Below are positions 33,352-42,146 of a stretch of 64,000 nucleotides of DNA, piece after piece. Source of the DNA: an uncultured Dorea sp. (GTDB taxonomy: Bacteria > Bacillota > Clostridia > Lachnospirales > Lachnospiraceae). A program made the translations under genes and the position numbers. Numbering within the stretch: the stretch's first letter is position 1; each line of letters opens with the position of its first letter. The notes below the pieces were generated by a model. It had not been told where the DNA came from. It saw only the letters and a list, made by a program, of their open reading frames with translations, and ran no database searches. The DNA lies in NCBI GenBank assembly GCA_910586965.1, contig CAJUMF010000001.1, positions 1 through 64,000 of the forward strand, in the 5' to 3' direction.

Positions 33352-34737
33352 ATGAGACTGCCGGAAGAATTTGAAGAAAAGATGAAGAAGCTTTTAAAAG
33401 AAGAGTTTCCAGAATATATGGAGTGTTATGATAAGCCGCGTTTTTACGGGCTTCGGGTGAATACAGCCAAGATTTCAGTAGAAGAATTTAAAAAAATATG
33501 CCCGTTTTCTATTCGCCCGGTTCCATGGATTGAAAATGGCTTTTATTATGATGGCGAGACAGTAGTTCCTGCAAAGCATCCTTATTATTATGCCGGGTTG
33601 TATTACCTTCAGGAGCCGAGTGCTATGACGCCGGCCAGCCGGATCCCTATTGAGCCTGGAGATAAGGTGCTGGATGTGTGTGCCGCACCGGGAGGAAAGG
33701 CTACAGAGCTTGGAGCAAGGCTTTTAAGGGAAGGGGTCCTTGTGGCGAATGACTTAAGCAGTTCAAGGGCGAAAGGACTTCTTAAAAATATTGAAGTGTT
33801 TGGAATCGGCAATGTGCTTGTACTCAGTGAGGAGCCGGGGAAACTTTTGCGGTATTTTCCGGAATATTTTGACAAAATACTGATTGATGCCCCCTGTTCT
33901 GGAGAAGGAATGTTTCGCAAAGACAAGCGGATGGTAAAAGCGTGGGAGGAACACGGTCCGGAGTTTTTTTCCAATATACAAAGAAACCTTATTCTCCAGG
34001 CGGCACAGATGCTGAAACCCGGAGGGATGCTTTTGTATTCCACATGTACCTTTGACAGCAGGGAAAATGAGCAGGTGATCGAGCATCTCATTGACGTATA
34101 CCCGGAATTTCAGATCGTGCCGATGGAAGGGTATGAAAAGTTCGCGCCGGGACGTCCTGAACTTACGGTGTCCGGACGCGAAGAGTTATCCGATACGGTT
34201 CGTATTTTTCCGCACCGGATGGAAGGAGAAGGACATTACCTGGCGCTTCTCAAAAAGAGTAAAGTTCAGGGAGAAGGGGAGGGAACGTTGGCGAAAAGCA
34301 GCGGCAAAGCAGAGGTTCCCAGAGAGCTTAAAGAGTTTTTAGAAGATGTGCGGACTTCTTTTGAGCCTGGACGTATGGATGTCCGGGGGGAGAGGGTCTA
34401 CTATATGCCGGAGGAACTCCCTTACGTGCGCGGAATCCGTTTCCTTCGCACCGGATTGCTTTTGGGTGAGGTGAAAAAGAACCGTTTTGAACCCAGCCAG
34501 GCATTTGCTATGTACTTGAAGAAAGAAGAGTATAAAAAGACGATCGATATGAGTGCCGAAGATGAGAGGATCTTCCGGTACTTGAAGGGCGAGACATTGG
34601 AGGTATCTGACCTTGCGGGAAGCAGTGAGAAGGGCTGGTATTTAGTCTGTGTGGACTCGTTTCCCTTGGGATGGGGGAAATTGGCTGACGGTACTCTTAA
34701 GAATAAGTATCTGCCGGGATGGAGATTGTGCGGATGA
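33352..34737 (+). CDS. RsmF/NOL1-NOP2-Sun family rRNA (cytosine-C5)-methyltransferase
   Basis: A 461-residue protein. The SAM-binding core has VLDVCAAPGGKATELGA near residue 103, the motif IV DAPCSGEGMFRKD near 180 and the catalytic Cys in YSTCTFDSRENE near 232. A C-terminal PUA-like RNA-binding region follows, like the YebU/RsmF type. ATG at 33352 follows ATGGAGGAAG. The stop overlaps the next start as ATGA, opening a chain of five overlapping or abutting genes for RNA modification. Confidence 0.9.
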   Translation: MRLPEEFEEKMKKLLKEEFPEYMECYDKPRFYGLRVNTAKISVEEFKKICPFSIRPVPWIENGFYYDGETVVPAKHPYYYAGLYYLQEPSAMTPASRIPIEPGDKVLDVCAAPGGKATELGARLLREGVLVANDLSSSRAKGLLKNIEVFGIGNVLVLSEEPGKLLRYFPEYFDKILIDAPCSGEGMFRKDKRMVKAWEEHGPEFFSNIQRNLILQAAQMLKPGGMLLYSTCTFDSRENEQVIEHLIDVYPEFQIVPMEGYEKFAPGRPELTVSGREELSDTVRIFPHRMEGEGHYLALLKKSKVQGEGEGTLAKSSGKAEVPRELKEFLEDVRTSFEPGRMDVRGERVYYMPEELPYVRGIRFLRTGLLLGEVKKNRFEPSQAFAMYLKKEEYKKTIDMSAEDERIFRYLKGETLEVSDLAGSSEKGWYLVCVDSFPLGWGKLADGTLKNKYLPGWRLCG

Positions 34738-35453
34738 TAAGATTGGATAAATATTTGGCTGATATGGGAGAAGGCACCAGGCAAGAGGTGAAAAGATATA
34801 TCCGTCAGGGAAGAGTATCTGTAGACGGAGTGCCGGCAGGAAAGCCGGAGCTTAAGATCGACGAGACGAAGCAGAAAGTGTTCTTTGATCAGAGAGAGAT
34901 CAGCTACCGACAGTTTGAGTACTATATGTTAAACAAGCCGGCCGGTGTCGTGTCTGCTACGGAGGATCGCACAGACCGAACAGTGATAGAACTGATCAAA
35001 GGACGCAAGAGGAAAGATTTATTTCCGGTCGGAAGGCTCGATAAGGATACAGAGGGACTTCTTTTGATCACCAATGACGGGGAGCTTGCCCACCGTCTGC
35101 TGTCTCCCAGACACCATGTGGACAAATGTTACTTTGCCAGGGTGGAGGGGATTGTGACCGGGGAGGATGAGCGGCAGTTTCTTGAGGGTGTGGATATCGG
35201 AACACCGGATGTGTCCGAACAGACTGCGCCCGGAAGACTCAAGATACTGAAAACAGATATGCTGCAAGGCACGTCAGAGATCCTGCTCACGATACAGGAA
35301 GGGAAATATCATCAGGTGAAGCGGATGTTTGAGGCGGTGGGAAAGAAAGTGTCCTATCTTCGGCGTGAGAGCATGGGAAGCCTGATGCTTGACAAAAATT
35401 TAAAGCCAGGACAGTATCGGAGACTTACAGATGAGGAGTTGAAGCGTTTATGA
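34734..35453 (+). CDS. RsuA-type 16S/23S rRNA pseudouridine synthase
   Basis: A 239-residue enzyme with an N-terminal S4 domain (IRLDKYLADMGEGTRQEVKR) and the catalytic motif VGRLDKDTEGLLLITNDG near residue 100, whose Asp attacks uridine. GKYHQVKRMF completes the RsuA/RluB/E/F signature. I use ATG 34734 (ATGA overlap with the rsmF-like stop) because IRLDKYL is the usual start; an upstream ATG at 34719 would add five residues. Confidence 0.9.
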   Translation: MIRLDKYLADMGEGTRQEVKRYIRQGRVSVDGVPAGKPELKIDETKQKVFFDQREISYRQFEYYMLNKPAGVVSATEDRTDRTVIELIKGRKRKDLFPVGRLDKDTEGLLLITNDGELAHRLLSPRHHVDKCYFARVEGIVTGEDERQFLEGVDIGTPDVSEQTAPGRLKILKTDMLQGTSEILLTIQEGKYHQVKRMFEAVGKKVSYLRRESMGSLMLDKNLKPGQYRRLTDEELKRL

Positions 35454-36133
35454 TGAATATGTTAAAAAATATTGACGCGTGCATCTTTGACCTTGACGGG
35501 ACACTGGTAGATTCCATGTGGGTATGGGTGGCGGTGGACGAGGAATATATAAGAAAATACAATCTCACGAAGCCGGATGGATTTCATGCCGGGATGGAGG
35601 GGATGAGCTATACAGAGACCGCACAGTATTTTATTGACTGCTTTCCGACACTTCCTCTTACTAGGGAGGGGATCATGGAGGAGTGGACAAAGATGGCCTA
35701 TGAGAAATATATGACAGAAGTTCCGCCAAAGAAGGGGGTAAAGGAGTTCCTTGAGGCTCTTAGGGCCCGCGGCATAAAGACCGGAATCGCTACAAGCAAT
35801 TCCAGAGAGATGGTGACGGATACCATTAAGGCCCTTGGAATGGATGGATTATTTGACTCTGTGAGAAGTGCCTGCGAGGTTGCGGCAGGTAAGCCGTCCC
35901 CGGATGTCTATCTTCTGGTAGCAGAGGACTTGCAGGTGAAGCCGGAAAATTGTCTGATCTTTGAAGACGTCCCGATGGGTATCCTGGCAGGAAAGAATGC
36001 AGGCATGAAAACATGCGCGGTGGAGGATGAATTTTCAAAGGAACAGGCGGAAAGGAAGCGGGAGCTTGCAGATTACTACATACAGGATTATGATGATATT
36101 ATAAATGGAACTTATGAGGTGCTTTTAAGATGA
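35450..36133 (+). CDS. HAD superfamily phosphatase (subfamily IA)
   Basis: A 227-residue hydrolase. Motif I is FDLDGTLVDS near residue 13, motif II TSNSREM near 115, the lysine lies in AAGKPSPDVYL, and motif III is FEDVPMGILAGKNAG. The cap domain between motifs I and II is of the beta-phosphoglucomutase type, so a sugar or nucleotide phosphate is a likely substrate. It overlaps the pseudouridine synthase by ATGA and the YgiQ gene by ATGA. Confidence 0.88.
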   Translation: MMNMLKNIDACIFDLDGTLVDSMWVWVAVDEEYIRKYNLTKPDGFHAGMEGMSYTETAQYFIDCFPTLPLTREGIMEEWTKMAYEKYMTEVPPKKGVKEFLEALRARGIKTGIATSNSREMVTDTIKALGMDGLFDSVRSACEVAAGKPSPDVYLLVAEDLQVKPENCLIFEDVPMGILAGKNAGMKTCAVEDEFSKEQAERKRELADYYIQDYDDIINGTYEVLLR

Positions 36134-38046
36134 TGCATGGTTTTTTGCCCATCAGCCGTGAAGAGATGGACAGCCGCGGATGGGACAGAGTAGATTTTGT
36201 CTATGTTTCAGGGGACGCTTATGTGGATCATCCGTCTTTTGGGGCCGCCATTATCACACGGACACTGGAGGCTTACGGTTATCGGGTGGGAATTATCCCG
36301 CAGCCGGATTGGAAGGATGAGAAAAGTATTACTCTGTTCGGAGAACCAAGGCTTGGATTTTTAGTTTCTGCCGGAAATATGGACTCTATGGTGAACCATT
36401 ACAGTGTCTCAAAAAAGCCGAGGAAGACAGATGCCTACACTCCCGGAGGGGCGACGGGAAAGCGTCCGGACTATGCAGCGGTGGTGTACGGCAACCTGAT
36501 TCGGCGGGTGTATAAAAAGACTCCTGTAATCCTGGGCGGAATCGAGGCAAGCTTAAGACGGATGGCTCATTATGATTACTGGTCGGACAAGCTGAAACGT
36601 TCGGTCCTTTTGGATTCCGGCGCAGATCTGATTTCCTACGGAATGGGGGAGCGTTCGATCGTGGAGATTGCACAGGCTCTTGAGGCGGGGATCGATGTAA
36701 AGGATCTTACATTTATCCCGGGAACGGTGTGCAAGGTAAAAAGCCTGGACAGCGTTTATGATGCATTAGTCCTTCCTTCTTTTGAACAATTAAAGGAAGA
36801 TAAGCTGAATTATGCAAGAAGCTTTTACACACAATATTGTAATACAGATCCGTTTTCAGGGAAACGGCTTGTTGAACCCTACGGCGCGCACTTGTATGTG
36901 GTGCAGAATCCGCCGTCGTTACCGCTTACGCAGGAAGAGATGGATGCGGTCTATGCGTATCCCTATATGCGTACTTTTCATCCGTCCTATCAAAAGTACG
37001 GCGGTGTGCCCGCCATATCCGAGGTGAAGTTCAGTCTGACCAGCAGCAGGGGATGTTTTGGAGGGTGTAATTTCTGCGCCCTTACTTTTCATCAGGGACG
37101 GATCGTGCAGGCGAGGAGTCATGAGTCTTTGCTGAAAGAGGCGGAAAGCTTTATAAAAGATAAGGATTTCAAGGGCTATATCCACGATGTGGGAGGCCCT
37201 ACGGCAAATTTCAGGTTTCCTGCCTGCGAAAAGCAGCTTAAGGCAGGGGTATGCAAGGACAGGCAGTGTTTATTTCCCAGACCATGCAGGAACCTTCGGG
37301 CAGATCACAAAGATTACACAAAGCTTCTCAGAAAGCTTAGAAATCTGCCGGGTGTGAAGAAGGTGTTCATCCGTTCCGGTATCCGGTTTGATTATCTAAT
37401 GGCAGATAAGGACGATACGTTTTTTCGTGAACTGTGTGAATTTCATGTGAGCGGACAGCTTAAAGTTGCACCGGAGCATGTGGCAGATCAGGTACTTTTG
37501 AGGATGGGAAAGCCGGAGAACAGTATCTATCAGGCATTTGCAGAAAAATACGCCAGGATAAATAAAGCGCTTCACAAGGATCAATACCTTGTTCCGTATC
37601 TGATGTCTTCCCATCCCGGCTCAACGCTTACGGAGGCAGTAAAGCTTGCAGAGTATTTAAACAGGACGGGACATATGCCGGAACAGGTGCAGGACTTTTA
37701 TCCGACGCCGTCTACAATCTCAACCTGTATGTATTATACAGGGGTTGACCCGAGGGACATGTCCAGAGTATATGTACCGGTGAATCCTCATGAAAAAGCG
37801 ATGCAGCGTGCATTGATCCAGTACAGGGATCCGAAGAATCATAAGCTAGTGGCGGAGGCTTTGAAAAAAGCCGGGCGGACAGATCTGATCGGATACGGAA
37901 GACATTGCCTGATACGGCCGGAACATGCAGCTAAGAAGACGGCAGACGGAAAAATGGCCGGGAAACAAGGAGCGGTAGGAAGGACATCAGGAAAGTCCGG
38001 AAAGAAAAAGGCAATCCGGAATGTTCACAGGAAGAAGGGGAAGTAA
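36130..38046 (+). CDS. YgiQ family radical SAM protein
   Basis: A 638-residue protein with the N-terminal YgiQ domain (FVYVSGDAYVDHPSFG, LGGIEASLRRMAHYDYW) and a radical SAM core whose [4Fe-4S]-binding motif is CFGGCNFC near residue 309. The lysine/glycine-rich C-terminal tail (GKSGKKKAIRNVHRKKGK) suggests RNA binding. The reaction is unknown for this family. It overlaps the HAD gene by four bases. Confidence 0.9.
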   Translation: MMHGFLPISREEMDSRGWDRVDFVYVSGDAYVDHPSFGAAIITRTLEAYGYRVGIIPQPDWKDEKSITLFGEPRLGFLVSAGNMDSMVNHYSVSKKPRKTDAYTPGGATGKRPDYAAVVYGNLIRRVYKKTPVILGGIEASLRRMAHYDYWSDKLKRSVLLDSGADLISYGMGERSIVEIAQALEAGIDVKDLTFIPGTVCKVKSLDSVYDALVLPSFEQLKEDKLNYARSFYTQYCNTDPFSGKRLVEPYGAHLYVVQNPPSLPLTQEEMDAVYAYPYMRTFHPSYQKYGGVPAISEVKFSLTSSRGCFGGCNFCALTFHQGRIVQARSHESLLKEAESFIKDKDFKGYIHDVGGPTANFRFPACEKQLKAGVCKDRQCLFPRPCRNLRADHKDYTKLLRKLRNLPGVKKVFIRSGIRFDYLMADKDDTFFRELCEFHVSGQLKVAPEHVADQVLLRMGKPENSIYQAFAEKYARINKALHKDQYLVPYLMSSHPGSTLTEAVKLAEYLNRTGHMPEQVQDFYPTPSTISTCMYYTGVDPRDMSRVYVPVNPHEKAMQRALIQYRDPKNHKLVAEALKKAGRTDLIGYGRHCLIRPEHAAKKTADGKMAGKQGAVGRTSGKSGKKKAIRNVHRKKGK

Positions 38047-38049
38047 GTT

Positions 38050-38625
38050 ATGAAGATACAAAAAGGGGATCCAGGTTATATCAAAGCTCAAAAGATAAAG
38101 TTTCTGATATGGGCAGTCCTGGAGTTTGCCATTGTCATTGCATTGGTTATCTTAGGATATGTGCAGACCGGATCAAGGCTCAATCTTTTTACGGTGGTTG
38201 CAGTTGTGGGGTGTCTTCCGGCGGCGAAGATGCTGGTTGAATTCCTGGCTCTTTTGCCTCATCGAAGCATCGAGCCGGAGATTTACAGGGAGATTGAAGA
38301 GAAAGCGCCGCTTCTTACAAAGGCATATGACCTTGTGATTACCGGAACCGGCAAGGCGATGCCGGTAGATGCTTTCGTCATCTCAGATCATACAGTGTGC
38401 GGCTATGCCAGCAGTCCCAAGACAGATGAAGTGAAGGTATCTGCCTATCTGAAAGAAATGCTCAAGAGCAACCATGTGGAGAAGGTGACGGTGAAGGTGT
38501 TCCACGAGTATACGGCGTTTCTTGCCAGAGCGGAAGGGATGAACAATATTATGATGGTGGACAGGCCGTCAGACCGAAAGAGGGAGAAGATGATCCGTCA
38601 GTTACTTTTGACGGTAGCTATATAA
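38050..38625 (+). CDS. Conserved membrane protein of unknown function
   Basis: A 191-residue protein with two N-terminal membrane helices (about residues 16-38 and 45-68) and a 110-residue cytoplasmic part with LVITGTGKAMPVDAFVISD and VKVFHEYTAFLARAEG. No known motif was recognised. It lies three bases after the YgiQ gene and four before the RluD-type gene, so it is in the same transcript. It looks like a family restricted to clostridia. Confidence 0.7.
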   Translation: MKIQKGDPGYIKAQKIKFLIWAVLEFAIVIALVILGYVQTGSRLNLFTVVAVVGCLPAAKMLVEFLALLPHRSIEPEIYREIEEKAPLLTKAYDLVITGTGKAMPVDAFVISDHTVCGYASSPKTDEVKVSAYLKEMLKSNHVEKVTVKVFHEYTAFLARAEGMNNIMMVDRPSDRKREKMIRQLLLTVAI

Positions 38626-38629
38626 TGTT

Positions 38630-39643
38630 ATGAAAGAATTAGAAATTCAAGTGAATGAAGCGGGGCAGCGGTTTGACAAGTATTTGAAAAAATACTTAAA
38701 AAATGCACCGGACAGCTTCATCTATAAGATGCTCCGCAAGAAAAACATCGTATTGAATAAAAAAAAGTCAGATGGAAGAGAACTGCTGGCCGCAGGTGAT
38801 AAAGTCAAGCTTTTTCTGGCGGAGGAGACCATTGAAAAATTTAAAGGCGCTGTGCCTGAAAGGAGCGGCGGCTGGGAGTTTCCAGAGCCGGAAATCGTAT
38901 ATGAGGATGCTCAAGTGATTTTTTTTAACAAGCCTTCCGGCATCCTGTCTCAGAAAGCGAAGCAGACAGATGTATCCATGGCGGAATATGTAGTCTCATA
39001 TATGTTAAAAAGCGGACAGATCAAGGCGGAAGAGCTGCGTACCTTTAGGCCCTCAGTGTGTAATCGTCTGGACCGCAACACGAGCGGTATCATCGCGGCG
39101 GGAAAGACGCTGGCAGGACTTCAGGAGTTGTCGAAGCTTTTTCGGGAACGCGCACTCAGAAAATACTATCTGTGTATTGTAAAAGGTCCGGTGAGACAAA
39201 AGAAACATGTCAGGGGATTCCTTAGGAAGGATGAGACTGCCAATAAGGTGCGTGTGTTGGATAAAAATAAGGATGGAGAATGTGTACCTATTGAAACGGA
39301 GTATCTGCCGGTTTCCTACAATCAGGATATGTCTCTTTTGAAGGTCCATCTCATTACCGGCCGCACCCATCAGATCCGTGCGCACCTGGCGTCTTTCGGA
39401 CACCCGATCCTTGGAGATTACAAGTACGGAGAATGGAAATTTAACGAGATATATAAAGAAAAGTATCAGATTACGGACCAGCTTCTCCATGCTTATGAGA
39501 TTCAGATGCCAAGGCTTTCTGGTGTCCTTGAGGAGCTTTCGGAAAAGAAGGTTACGGCGAAGGTTCCGTCAATATTCTGGAAAGTGTTGGAGGAGACAGC
39601 ATGGCAACATGGAATTCAAGAGGTCTCAGAGGTTCTGCATTAG
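38630..39643 (+). CDS. RluC/RluD family 23S rRNA pseudouridine synthase
   Basis: A 337-residue enzyme: S4 domain (RFDKYLKKYLKNAPDSFIYK) at the N-terminus, the catalytic motif NRLDRNTSGIIAAGK near residue 145, and LITGRTHQIRAHLASFGHPI near 243 of the RluA superfamily. It modifies uridines in large-subunit rRNA. The last 43 bases overlap the start of recU in another frame, an unusually long overlap. Confidence 0.9.
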   Translation: MKELEIQVNEAGQRFDKYLKKYLKNAPDSFIYKMLRKKNIVLNKKKSDGRELLAAGDKVKLFLAEETIEKFKGAVPERSGGWEFPEPEIVYEDAQVIFFNKPSGILSQKAKQTDVSMAEYVVSYMLKSGQIKAEELRTFRPSVCNRLDRNTSGIIAAGKTLAGLQELSKLFRERALRKYYLCIVKGPVRQKKHVRGFLRKDETANKVRVLDKNKDGECVPIETEYLPVSYNQDMSLLKVHLITGRTHQIRAHLASFGHPILGDYKYGEWKFNEIYKEKYQITDQLLHAYEIQMPRLSGVLEELSEKKVTAKVPSIFWKVLEETAWQHGIQEVSEVLH

Positions 39644-40146
39644 AGGAGATGATCAACCGGACCAATGAAAGATATGCCCAAAAGCATCTGGCGTTGATCC
39701 AAAAGATCCCAACGCCCATTACTCCGGTTAAAATGGATAAGGAGCACAGACACATTACGCTTGCTTATTTTGAGCAGCGCAGCACGGTGGATTATATCGG
39801 GGCCGTGCAGGGGATACCTGTCTGCTTTGATGCAAAGGAATGTGTGGCTGATACCTTTCCTCTGCAGAATATCCATGAGCATCAGGTGAAGTTTATGGAA
39901 GAATTTGAAAGGCAGGGCGGGATCGCGTTTTTGCTCATCTCCTATACGGCAAAGAACAGGCTCTACTATATGCGCTGCGGGGAGCTTTTAAGATTTTGGG
40001 ACCGGGCGAAAAGCGGCGGGCGGAAGAGTATCCGGTTTGAGGAGCTTGACGATTCTTTTTTCCTGGAGTTAAAAAATGGTTGTTATGTTCCTTATCTGGA
40101 TGGTATCAATCTGGATCTCGAGACCAGAGAGGAACTTGACAAGTGA
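39601..40146 (+). CDS. recU: Holliday junction resolvase RecU
   Basis: A 181-residue resolvase. It opens with WNSRGLRGSALEEMINRTN, the family start, followed by the nuclease core STVDYIGAVQGIPVCFDAKE near residue 60 (Asp and Glu/Lys of the PD-(D/E)XK fold) and LQNIHEHQVKFM. Length is normal for Firmicute RecU. It overlaps the upstream pseudouridine synthase by 43 bp. The promoter of the histidine operon overlaps its last codons. I saw no pbp gene beside it, unlike in Bacillus. Confidence 0.92.
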   Translation: MATWNSRGLRGSALEEMINRTNERYAQKHLALIQKIPTPITPVKMDKEHRHITLAYFEQRSTVDYIGAVQGIPVCFDAKECVADTFPLQNIHEHQVKFMEEFERQGGIAFLLISYTAKNRLYYMRCGELLRFWDRAKSGGRKSIRFEELDDSFFLELKNGCYVPYLDGINLDLETREELDK

Positions 40147-40164
40147 TGGGTATATGCGTATAAT
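40136..40164 (+). promoter_or_regulatory. Consensus promoter of the histidine operon
   Basis: TTGACA (40136-40141) and TATAAT (40159-40164) are 17 bp apart, a perfect match. The -35 box lies inside the recU 3' end. The leader before hisZ is about 44 nt, too short for a T-box. Confidence 0.85.
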
Positions 40165-40214
40165 TCTAAGAAGTTTGTCGTGGTAGCACGCTAAAGTGAG
40201 GTGGAAAGAATATT

Positions 40215-41462
40215 ATGAAAAAATTACTGCATACGCCAGAGGGAGTCCGGGATATCGTAAATGTGCAGTGCGGAAAGAAACAGGCATTAGAACAACAGAT
40301 CTTGAAAAGTTTCCATATGTATGGATATCACGATATCCAAACCCCTATGTTCGAATATTTTGATGTGTTTCGGAAAGAGATCGGAACTGTTCCGTCAAAG
40401 GATTTATATAAGTTTTTTGATAAAGAAGGGAATACTCTTGCATTGCGCCCGGATATCACCCCTTCCATAGCAAGAGTTGCGGCTACGCTGTTCGGAGATG
40501 AGGAGCTTCCTGTCAGGCTATGCTATACAGGCAATACGTTTATCAATCATTCCAGTTACCAGGGAAGACTTCGAGAGATCACTCAGATGGGTGTAGAGCT
40601 GATCGGTGATGATACGGTGGAGGCAGACGGAGAGATGCTCGCTCTTGTCATAGAGGCCCTTTTGTCTGTAGGCTTGAAAGAATTTCAGTTGAGTGTGGGA
40701 AATGTGGATTATTTTTCCAGCCTGATCGAGGATGCGAATCTGGACGAAGAAGCCAAAGAGCAGGTGATCCGGTTCATTAATAACCGCAACTATTTTGGAG
40801 TGGAAGATTATCTTGATAAAATCCGGGTAAAGCGAAGCTCCAGAGAGGCGTTTGCCGCATTAAACGGACTGGTGGGCGGTCTCGAGGTGCTGAAGGCAGC
40901 GAAGGAGATCGCGCCTAATTCTTCCGGGATTATGGCGGTGAAGCGGCTGGAAAAGATATATAACGTTCTTAAGATGTATGGTCTGGAAAAATTTATAACG
41001 TTCGATCTCAGTATGACAGGCGGTACTTATGGATATTATACCGGTATTATCTTCCGCGGGTATACTTTTGGGACCGGGGATGCGATCGTAAAGGGCGGAA
41101 GATATGATAAGCTGTTGGAGAAATTTGGAAAAGAATCGCCTTCGATTGGTTTTGCTATTGTAGTGGATGAGCTGATGAATGCCATGAACCGTCAGAAGCT
41201 TCGGATCGTGTACACCCGAAAGAATACGATGATCCTCTATGATGACGGAAAGGCGGGGGAAGCGGTATCGCTGGCTAAAGATCTTAGAAAGAAAGCGAAG
41301 AATGTGGAGCTTTTAAGGAAAGATAAGAAAAAGCTTTTGGAAGATTATATTGAATATGGAAAGAGATATTATGCAGGAAATCTGATCTATATCAGAAAGA
41401 GCGGTGAGATTACGATGGTGAATCTGGTGAGCGGCGAGCATAAAGTCATTAACGGTTCATAA
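40215..41462 (+). CDS. hisZ: ATP phosphoribosyltransferase regulatory subunit HisZ
   Basis: A 415-residue paralogue of histidyl-tRNA synthetase that has no tRNA charging role but completes the short-form HisG. It begins TPEGVRDIVNVQCGKK, has the class II motif DLYKFFDKEGNTLALRPDIT near residue 60 and GGRYDKLLEKFG near 295. Its position as first gene before a short hisG fixes the identity over HisS. Confidence 0.93.
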   Translation: MKKLLHTPEGVRDIVNVQCGKKQALEQQILKSFHMYGYHDIQTPMFEYFDVFRKEIGTVPSKDLYKFFDKEGNTLALRPDITPSIARVAATLFGDEELPVRLCYTGNTFINHSSYQGRLREITQMGVELIGDDTVEADGEMLALVIEALLSVGLKEFQLSVGNVDYFSSLIEDANLDEEAKEQVIRFINNRNYFGVEDYLDKIRVKRSSREAFAALNGLVGGLEVLKAAKEIAPNSSGIMAVKRLEKIYNVLKMYGLEKFITFDLSMTGGTYGYYTGIIFRGYTFGTGDAIVKGGRYDKLLEKFGKESPSIGFAIVVDELMNAMNRQKLRIVYTRKNTMILYDDGKAGEAVSLAKDLRKKAKNVELLRKDKKKLLEDYIEYGKRYYAGNLIYIRKSGEITMVNLVSGEHKVINGS

Positions 41463-41477
41463 GGATGGGAGTGTAAT

Positions 41478-42113
41478 ATGAGATATCTTACATTTGCCCT
41501 TGGGAAAGGGAGACTGGCGAAACAGACGCTTGCGTTGTTCGAGAAGGTGGGAATTACCTGTGAGGAGATGAAAGATAAGGATTCCAGGAAACTGATTTTT
41601 ACCAATGAGGAATTAAAACTTAAGTTTTTCCTGGCCAAAGGTCCGGATGTCCCGACATATGTGGAGTATGGCGCGGCAGATATTGGAGTAGTGGGAAAAG
41701 ACACGATTCTCGAAGAAGGGAGGAAGGTCCATGAGGTGCTGGATCTAAGATATGGGAAATGCAGGATGTGCGTCTGTGGTTACAGAGATGCCAAGCAGTA
41801 TTTGTCAAACCATGAACTGATCCGTGTAGCGACAAAATATCCCAATATTGCGAAAGATTATTTTTATAATACGAAGAATCAGACGGTAGAGATCATCAAG
41901 TTGAACGGATCAATCGAGCTTGCGCCGATCGTGGGACTTTCTGAGGTGATCGTAGATATTGTGGAGACGGGTTCTACCCTTAGGGAGAATGGACTGGAAG
42001 TGCTGGAGGAAGTCTGTCCATTGTCTGCAAGGATGATCGTGAATCCGGTAAGTATGCGCATGGAGAGCGAGAGGATCCGTACGCTCCTTATGAAGCTTCG
42101 GACGCAGATATAG
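41478..42113 (+). CDS. hisG: ATP phosphoribosyltransferase, short form
   Basis: A 211-residue enzyme for the first step of histidine synthesis, joining PRPP to ATP. Motifs include LTFALGKGRLAKQTL, ADIGVVGKDTILE near residue 70 and the PRPP loop VDIVETGSTLRENGLEV near 155. The C-terminal regulatory domain of long HisG is absent, which explains the HisZ partner. It starts 15 bases after hisZ. Confidence 0.95.
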   Translation: MRYLTFALGKGRLAKQTLALFEKVGITCEEMKDKDSRKLIFTNEELKLKFFLAKGPDVPTYVEYGAADIGVVGKDTILEEGRKVHEVLDLRYGKCRMCVCGYRDAKQYLSNHELIRVATKYPNIAKDYFYNTKNQTVEIIKLNGSIELAPIVGLSEVIVDIVETGSTLRENGLEVLEEVCPLSARMIVNPVSMRMESERIRTLLMKLRTQI

Positions 42114-42146
42114 TAACGGGAAAGAAGAATCCGAAAAAGGAGACAG

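Noticed and set aside
40165..40214. T-box or his-leader attenuator before hisZ
   Set aside because: The leader is only about 44 nt and has no T-box core, no histidine-rich leader peptide and no terminator.
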